DNA from: Ignelater luminosus
Taxonomy: Eukaryota; Arthropoda; Insecta; Coleoptera; Elateridae
NCBI GenBank assembly: GCA_011009095.1
Contig: VTPC01090542.1
Coordinates: 142,002-206,001 of the forward strand
Direction: 5' to 3'
DNA: 64,000 bases
This document shows, piece by piece, positions 56,263 through 64,000 of the stretch. The first letter of the stretch is position 1, and every line of letters begins with the position of its first letter. The notes beneath the pieces are model-generated. The model ran no database searches, had not been told where the DNA came from, and saw nothing but the letters and a program-made list of their open reading frames with translations. The position numbers were made by a program, and so were the translations under genes.

Positions 56263-59200
56263 GTGTATATTAAGACATAAAACTTTTGAAGTTGATCATT
56301 GTTTGGTAGATTTTCAAAAAAGTTACTTTCTTGTTAGTTAAATTTATTTATTATTGCTAATATGTCATTAGCTACTAAATTTAAATTTTAGAATTTTTTA
56401 ATTGCGTTTAAATAGCTGAAACTCGATTTGATTAAATAATCATTCTGAAAAATTATCCAAAATAGTATTTTATTAACTTTAAGTATCTAAATTCATTAGG
56501 TTATAATAAAGAAAATTTTTGATTTGAAATAAAATTTAATTACAATAGAATTTAATTTCATAAGTAATGAAACATGAAAATTTTAAAATCAACGACATCT
56601 CTTGCGTTGAACATAAACTTCAACAAAAAATTATTTAATTTACATTATTATTGCTTTTTAATAGATCAATAGTTTTAATAATTGACGTCACTGTTTAATG
56701 TATTCAAAATTTATTTTTGAGTTTTTAGTACAGAGGTATAACGCTAGAGGGATCTAGTGGATTTATTTCTTACTAGAGTAAGAAATCACAGAATACGTAT
56801 AAAAACCGTTAGTGTTATTATTTTTATTTCAAATGATTTAAGAACAGTTTTCATTGTTCTTTAATTTATTAATTAAATTTCATCTAATGTTTTTTTGTTT
56901 TCTGTGTTTTTGCAAAGAAATTTTATTTTGCTTTCAATTATTTCTATTGAGACCACAAAAAAACGTAATATACTGTAGTTACCAATTAGCAATTTTGATC
57001 AGAATTTTATTATTGGTGCAAAACGAATTAATAAGAAGTAACGTGCAAAATAATTGCTCAATATTCCACTTGACAACCAACCAGCCTACAATTGATTTGT
57101 CACCTTGCTTTACCTTATTCATATCAAAGTCAAGTGCTCATTGTTATTTTTTTTATACGTGAATTATTAAATCGTATCAGAACTCCTGGAGAATAGAAAA
57201 AAAAAACAATTTAAACGGTCAAGGTTAAATTTATGGAAATCTTTAGGGAACCCTGCAGCGCTCTATAAATCAAGGTGCGTAAATAAATTGATTTTTAATG
57301 CGTAAACTTACCTATAACCTTAGAAAATCTCAAAAACAATTTAAAATAATAAAAATTTTAAATTGCTTGTCTATTTTTGACACAATCTTTAATTTTATTA
57401 AATCAGGAAACCTTTTAGAAAATATTATTTTTGACTTCGATTTAAAAATATTTTTGGTAGGTATCTAATAAATTATGTAATCAGAAACCTTCCTGTGTGC
57501 TTTAATATAAATATTACGCAATAAATATTTGCATAAATAAAGAAATATAATATAATATGTGTGGCAATTTGTCATCTACATTTTAAATGTGCAAATTAGA
57601 AGGTCAATATCGAATTCCATTACTGTTTGTGTTAATTAATTTTATTTTAACGAAAGGAGGAACTGGATGAACTTGAATTTTTATAAATGATAACATTGCT
57701 AAATATATACCACATCATCAATCGTGATTTCTATGCATTTAAGGTAAAATCTTAATTTTGCGGTTGGTACTTTGCAAAACCAACGTGATGGTTTTCAGTA
57801 AGTACGGTTTCAGTTTGTTATACCCTTTATTTAGGAAAAAGCAACTGTTACAGTTTGGTTTGAAATGCGCTGCATATCATGTCAAAATATTTTTCAACTT
57901 TAATGTTTGTTTTCTTCTCGCAGATAATTTGGTCTCTTACAAACCTATGGCTTTGGGCAAATAAGTTAATACTCTTCTAAGATTTGCCCATAGATGTCGA
58001 TAATCTACAAATATTTTTAGATTCCGTATAGATTATTAGATATCAGAGGATGCAATATTGCCTCATTGTTGAAAAAAGCTTGATACTATCTTCTTCTTCT
58101 TCTTTTCTTTGTGTAAGCAACAATAAGACAGATAAGATGATAAAGTATATGTCGCCATCTAGTGGTTTATTTTTCTAAGATTCTAATACTGTTGCCTTTG
58201 TTATATTTTTTCTTACTATGTAGCTATTAAAAGCCTATTAACTCAAAATCAGTTTTATTATTCTGTCTAATATAACAATTTGGATTAGTTTTTAATGTTT
58301 TTAACTTAATGAATTCTGACAAGTGTCTTAAATTTGTAGGTAGTCAAGGAGAACTTGATTTTTGTAATCTTTATAACGTATAATCGATTTTTTTCTAGAA
58401 ATTTGTACATTTGATCTTTTAGAAAATTTAAATAAATCAGAGAAAAATGGACTTTGTTTGTTACTAACTGCTTCAGGCTTTACCTACGTTATATTGTAAC
58501 TTGGATGGTAGCGCCATCTATGCTTCTAAGATTTTTCAGTAAGTTGCGTGTAATTGTAAGTGCGTATATTGGTCCATGTCTTTAATTTTTGGATGACTGA
58601 GTTTTATTGACCAAAAAATGCAAAAATGTCTAAAGAGATTAATTTATGAATGCAAGACTATCTCTATACTAATGCGCCATTTATTTAGTTTTTTCCAAAG
58701 TCTTTATTGAATCAGCCTAGAAGACATTTAAAGGTGACTTTTGAGTTTTTTTAATGAGTTATTACAATCGTAAATGTTATTTTCAACAATAGCTCTGCCA
58801 GTCACGAGTGTTACATCATTGCCAATCAACCTTTAAAGATAAATAGTTGCTGTGCATTGGACAACGCCTCTTTTGATGTTAGCCGTCCACATCCTTTTTG
58901 CTTTTTAGAATATAGTCATCTACATGTTCTTCTTCTTATATGATGATAACTTGATAACCTTTGATATAAATTGTTTTTAAGCTTCATGGTCACATATACT
59001 ACTGTTGACTGAGTTTGTTAATAAACAATTGATTTACTGGAAATTTTCCAATATTTGCTCTAAGATAATTGCATTACATAGAAGAAAAGAATTTACTTTT
59101 AATACAAAGAAATAATTTTCAGTACATTATTTATTTACTTCTGGCATAATCTTCTCAAAGGATAGGTATTCAATCAGGACTTTTTTGTTTTTGTAATAAA

Positions 59201-59889
59201 TCGGTAAACAGTTACTGTCCAATAAATCTGCAAATGACTTCTTTGGTAATCAGCACATATCATAAAGTGTTCAATGTGATATTGTACGTGTAACATTAAT
59301 AAGCGTTGTTTTTTAAGCAAAGAATTGTTTTTGACAAAAACTTTAGTTTTAGCCTGGCCCAGCACTTCTAGAGCTTAAATCTATCCCCTTGCTCTCTGCA
59401 CACATTAATTAAAATCTATTTAGTGTTACACTAAAATGGCGCCCTAGCGTAAGGCTATACGTCATAAAAGAACAATCAGAATGTTTACGTGTTGCCAAGA
59501 CAGCATTGTATGATTGTACTACAGCTGTTACTATTTGAAGAGCAAGGCATACGGCATATTCTAGTTTTAACAGAAGAATTTTTCATATCAAAGAGAAATT
59601 TAACTTCTATACAAGATGGTCCAAATTTGATGTAAATGCAATGAGTTTTGGAAACTCAAATACAGTTAAGAGAAACTGATCTACTTTTTTTTGCTGTGCA
59701 CAATTAAAATTTTGATACATGCTATTGTTTTCAGGTCATTAGCAGAAGAATGACCTTTGCTTTGAGGAGTTTATCTTGGTCTCTTAAAATAAACAAAAAA
59801 TTTTCTCAGAGGTTCCACAAAGCGTGACATATTAACGTTTGGTCTTTTTTAACGGAGCAAGTCACTGCTCTTAAGGTCTACATTGGTTA
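56263..59889. other. AT-rich intergenic DNA, no gene supported
   Basis: The frames at 56854-57162, 57758-57964 and 59174-59365 are low complexity or unrecognised. (TTC)n lies near 58089-58104. Confidence 0.4.
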
Positions 59890-60240
59890 AGACCAATTTG
59901 TTTACTTTTTTATTCTAAACTTCTTGATTAACACTAGTTTTGCCTTCTTTGTTTTTCTACTGGCTGATCCCTGAGGATATAATGAATTTGAATTGTTTTC
60001 TATTTGACTGATGAAATACAGAGTTGTCAATACACGCAGAATAGAAGTCGGCCATTTTTGTATTTTCTCTTTTCTGCGACACTTTAGCAATTATGACGAA
60101 CGGTGGGTGGAACATTGCATTGTTGTTGTGCATACGTTTTCTGAATGTAATAATTCTACCGTTGCAATTAAGAAAGCAGACAACAAGAAACACAGTTTTG
60201 GAATAGATTGAAAGTTTAATGCTACTTGCAATGACCAATT
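59890..60240 (-). pseudogene. Possible second piggyBac-type fragment
   Basis: Minus-strand frames give 'MHNNNAMFHPP', then, across a shift, 'KIQKWPTSIL' and 'FYSACIDNSVFHQSN'. These resemble the late piggyBac region (SSMHN, then TRRWPxxIFYxxxDxxxxNA). The match is short and spread over frames, so the call is tentative. Confidence 0.28.
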
Positions 60241-60339
60241 AGCTTAAATTGCTACTAAAATAAGGAACTGCAAAGATAGCTGTTTTCTGTTCTCTGCATT
60301 TTGCCGGTCCAAATAGCAAGCAATTCATGTTCGTCACAT

Positions 60340-61260
60340 TTTTAGGAACCAGCCAGTCCAAACTAAACTTTGATCTTAATGTTCCATAGAAACAATTATT
60401 GAAGTTTCAAACTAGATATTTTTCTTATATACGATAATTGAGACATAACGATTTCAACATAAACTATAGTTCCAGGCAGGACCTGCAGTATGATAACACT
60501 GATTGCCCTAATGCGTTCCTTTTCTTCTAAATCTTTGGTGTAAAAGCAAGTGTCACTTTTGTTTGAAAAAGAATTGAATTGCGCCCTTCATTAACCATCT
60601 TAACAAAGCTATACCAAAACGGATCAGACGTGTTATCTTCGGGGGCACAAACTCGGGTTTTATATTTCATTACCCTTCTTAGCAGAGTTAGCCATAAACA
60701 TAGATCGAACTGTATGCTTCTATGAGTCTAGATTCTCCCTTCTTTAACCTTCTTAAGAGAGCTAAATACAAACACGGGTCAAACTATGTACGCCATAGGC
60801 GTTTTTAAGACAACTGAATACGGTTACGGATTGTACTGCAAGGAGAATTCTAATCCATACGTTGTAGATATTCATCTAGTTAAATGAGAAGTACAACATA
60901 AAATTTTTGACTTTTTTGAATTTATCAGAAACAGTACATTACTAAATTTATGCAAGAACAACATTTACCAAACGCCAATCTTTGAAGTTCCATACTAAAC
61001 ATTCTGGTTATACATGGTGATTAGGAAATTCAGATTTTAATGTGAACTAGAACTTTAGTCCTTACACTTTCTATTGACTATGTTAACAAAAATATACCTT
61101 TGCTCTCCATTATCCTTCTTAAAGAAGTTGGCTTACAAATGCAGGTCGCGGTGTGTTTTCCAAGGGCTACCAGTGGTGGCCCAAAATCTAAATCTAAATT
61201 TTATTAACTTTCTTAACTTTTAGCTATGAATATACGAGTAAGTATAGACGATAAGACCGT
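60340..61260. repeat. Degenerate repeat units, CATTAACCTTCTTAA type
   Basis: Five related units: CATTAACCATCTTAACAAAG (60587), CATTACCCTTCTTAGCAGAG (60669), TCTTTAACCTTCTTAAGAGA (60741), CATTATCCTTCTTAAAGAAG (61108), TATTAACTTTCTTAAC (61201). Most are followed by a variant of 'CTAxAxACAxAxxCGGGTC'. Spacings are 72-93 bp except for one larger interval. Confidence 0.5.
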
Positions 61261-63249
61261 CAAAAGTGCTTTAATAATGATCCTAATTCTTTAGAGTCGT
61301 ACTTCATTCCAAAGATATATTGAACTTCTATTTTCTACAGTCCAGCAAGTTTTTTGGAATGCTATTACCAGATAGATTCTCACTGAACATTGAAGAATGC
61401 AATGCAATTAGGACAACGAACGAATACATATTTAGATAAAATGAAAGCAACCAGGTTAGTAAATTTTAGGAACCTACTTGTACGTACCTAAAAGGAAGGT
61501 CAATTTATCATTCTTAAAATTTTTGACACCCTGTACATCATGACTCATGAGACGTCCAGGGACTTATAGCACACAATATCATATCTCACATTAAAATGCC
61601 ATATTCTTAAAAAACAGATTCATTATTTATTGTACTTTTGTGTCTGTAGTTGCTTTCCAACAATTTAGTTTTGAAAAGGTCATGAATACAAAAAAATTAA
61701 CTCTTTTTATGTTAACAATTTAATTAAACTCGAAAAGCTTTTTAATTCGGAATTTCTAAAAAAGTTTCTATTTTATATGATTAAATATTAATAAAATGTG
61801 AACAAAATTTATTAAAAGTTAACACCCACGTCTACCATGACTAATTCAAACAAACCAGAAAAATACCCAATTTCAGGAAGTAAAAGCTGACCTTAAAATT
61901 TTAATTCAAACTTAATATATCTAACCACTAACCGGGGTTGGGGTTTACTAAATCTACTAATTTCTATTATTACGCGTTTTGCGTAAAACACAGGAAAAAC
62001 GTTTAGTTGATTTTGCATATTATTATATTTTAAGTTGTTTAATGTTTATAATGTACTGCTAACCTAATAACTGTGTTTATCCAAATTAAGTTGATTGGGT
62101 CACATTTGAATAATTAAAACTTTTCAACATTATTAAATGAATTCATGCACAAGTATCTAATTAAAGTTAAGTAACAACTAATTGCATACTAAAATATATA
62201 AACATTATTATAAGTTCAAGGATAATAGTATCTCACCCTAATCTCATCATAAGGTTTGTTAAGCTAAATTACATGTTAAATGCCAAAGTGATATTGTTAT
62301 ACAAAATGTATGTACCTATTAACTTATCAACTTCGTTCTAAATTGAAATTTGGGTTATTGTGTAAACGACAGAAATTCGATAATAATTTTAATTTATTAA
62401 AGTTGGTTAATCCGACGAAAACCTATTTCAAATGTAATGAAAAAATGCGTAAGGACATTGGAAATTGAAAGTATGCAGTAGACAGTTACTATGTAGTTTA
62501 AAATCTTAGAGAAATTGGCTATCAAAAGTTAGTTAGTTTGTGGATTTTCTAACTGTGACAAGCTGCATGTCAAGATCTAGATAGCAGGAAATGAATTTCT
62601 TTATACAAATGACAACTTCCGTAATTTCTAAGTTTTCGGAGTCATGTGAAATTAGTATGAAGTTTTATTAAAACTTTAAGGGCAATAACCTGGAACTGTA
62701 TAATTTTCTTGTTAAAAAGAGTAATTTATCAGAACACTATCTAAACTTTGAAATTACAAACTCTTATAATTAGTTTGTAGGAAAAGAAGGATTGATGGAT
62801 TTTTAATTTATAAAAATTTTTTAAGTACTTTTAACAAAAACCAACAGAACAGTTGTTGTGAATTACTCATTACTTGTTGATATTTTACAGAAAAAGTTTA
62901 AGTTTTATAACTCAATTATTTAATTTTATTTTTCACAAACTCAGGCATATTGCTAACTAGTAAAGAAAAAAAGAATCATATAATAGCATAGCATCTCAAT
63001 GACATAGTTATTTCTAATATTCAGCAACCATAACTACATATGTATGTATATGTATACCTAGTAAAGCATAAATTTTCTGTTTTCTTATTTTTACAGAAGA
63101 TTTATACAATCAGGCTAATTGAGAATGAAAACACTATTTGTATCTTTTATACTTATCTGAATGAATAATAGAGCTATAGCATATGATAATTTAATTTCAT
63201 TTACAAACTGCCAAGAAATTGTTGTTCTTAAAACTGAGTAATTCAATAA
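61261..63249. other. AT-rich DNA, nothing recognised
   Basis: TTTTGACACCCTGTACATC near 61537 looks like a lone Tc1/mariner end. No gene seen. Confidence 0.4.
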
Positions 63250-64000
63250 TGTTTGAAAGAGACGAGTAGTGGACCTTGGCTGCTTGGCATGGGCGTGGAT
63301 TTCTGATGTCTGGTATCCTGAAAATAAATATTGAAAAAATGTAATGGTTTCAAACCAGCTTGTAGCAGTAGACTTAGTATTCTGAAAATAAATACTGAGG
63401 AATGTAAGAGCGCCAGTTCAGCTTGGTATAAAATCCAGGCTAGACAAACTTAATCGGAGCGTAACTGTTATATATAAGTCGAAATATGGTTGTAAAAAAA
63501 GGCGAGTGGCGAGCTTTGACTGCTTGGTAAGATGTAGATTGAGAAAATGTGAGAATGTCAGTTCAGCTTGGTGTAACCATCACGACTCTTACGTATAAGT
63601 TGAAATGCAATGGTAGGAAAGAGGCCAGCAGCAGGTCTCGGCAGCTTGGTACAGCCCTGGATTTCTGATGTTTGATATTGTAAAAATAAATATTGAGAGA
63701 ATCTAATAGTGCTAGTCCAGCTTAAGGTAACCTTTAGATTAAACAAACTTGTAGCAAATTTATCTCTTACGTATAAGTTAAAAAGCAATTACAATAAAAA
63801 AGAGAAAAGAAATATCGAGAAAATGTAATGGACATATTGGTCTGACCTTCAGCTGGACAAACCTAGAGAGCGCATCGCTCTTAGGTGTGAGTTGAACTGC
63901 TATTGTAGGGAAAAAAACGAGTGATAGGTCTTCACTGCTTGGTCCGGATTTCAAATGATTAAATTTAATATCGAAAAACCATAATGGTGCCAGTCCAACC
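63250..64000. repeat. Satellite-like tandem array reaching the window edge
   Basis: Units share blocks in a fixed order: 'GAGTGG..GGTCTTGGCTGCTTGG' (63265, 63503, 63625, 63919), 'GTGGATTTCTGATG' (63295, 63658), 'AAAATAAATATTGAGA' (63319, 63382, 63683), 'GCCAGTTCAGCTTGGT' (63411, 63556, 63712 as a variant) and 'CTTACGTATAAGTTGAAA' (63588, 63769). Unit length is about 240-290 bp with deletions. Diverged, no coding capacity. The array continues beyond 64000. Confidence 0.75.

Noticed and set aside
1-64000. Prokaryotic-style features (CRISPR array, operons, ribosome binding sites, attachment sites)
   Set aside because: The window is eukaryotic with spliced genes. No direct-repeat/spacer pattern was seen, and the regular repeats found are satellites or transposon ends.

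Overview
This AT-rich, intron-bearing eukaryotic window comes from an arthropod, most likely an insect. The evidence is nine two-exon genes for very small secreted proteins of the cuticle-protein type, together with mariner, Tc1-like, hAT, piggyBac and non-LTR (LINE) remnants of kinds common in insect genomes. I see no prokaryotic features, no CRISPR array, and no rRNA or tRNA gene. One assembly gap of 376 N lies at 15184-15559.

The host genes form one tandem family spread over 50 kb: eight on the minus strand (ATGs near 734, 7657, 13307, 16722, 21911, 40476, 43959 and 50787) and one inverted on the plus strand (ATG 37138). All nine share one design. A TATA box lies close upstream. A 12-nt first coding exon encodes only four residues (MFKL, MFKV, MLKV, MYKA or MFRL). 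A phase-0 intron of 63-585 bp follows, and the second exon encodes the rest of the signal peptide (a run such as FVFAAILAFA) and a short Ala/Pro/Val-rich mature chain. Eight of nine carry an ATCATTTGAT-like block at the expected transcription start. Subgroups share a GGGAGGAG-like promoter block, a far-upstream repeat and a GCACGTGC 3'UTR motif. Length, composition and signal peptide suggest low-complexity structural proteins of cuticle. Two members of this subgroup (21 kb and 16 kb) are close duplicates, and the 37-50 kb members form a second subgroup with the core PAPAPKPQ/LLTSAG.

Transposons fill the space between. Best preserved is a 1,303-bp mariner at 26534-27836 with perfect 29-bp inverted repeats, TA flanks and an intact 347-aa transposase. 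Two other mariners (13785-14658 and 14981-15624) and one at 45283-46060 are decayed. A 3.4-kb hAT element (22933-26299) has an 8-bp target duplication and clusters of CATCGATG at both ends. A Tc1-like element (27849-29002) sits 12 bp from the intact mariner. Two foldback MITEs are at 9144-9344 and 35594-35760. A piggyBac transposase remnant is at 29826-30905. LINE remnants lie at 2-3, 5.6-6.5, 38-39, 41.4-41.8, 47.8-48.9 and 52-54 kb.

The least ordinary object is at 30935-33685: two 280-bp inverted arms enclose the decayed C-terminal half of a gene that I recognise only as part of a widespread, functionally uncharacterised family ending in a tesmin/CXC-like cysteine cluster. I could not assign it to a named transposon superfamily.

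The right half (54-64 kb) has no gene I can support. It contains degenerate repeats at 60.3-61.3 kb and a satellite-like array from about 63.25 kb to the window edge.
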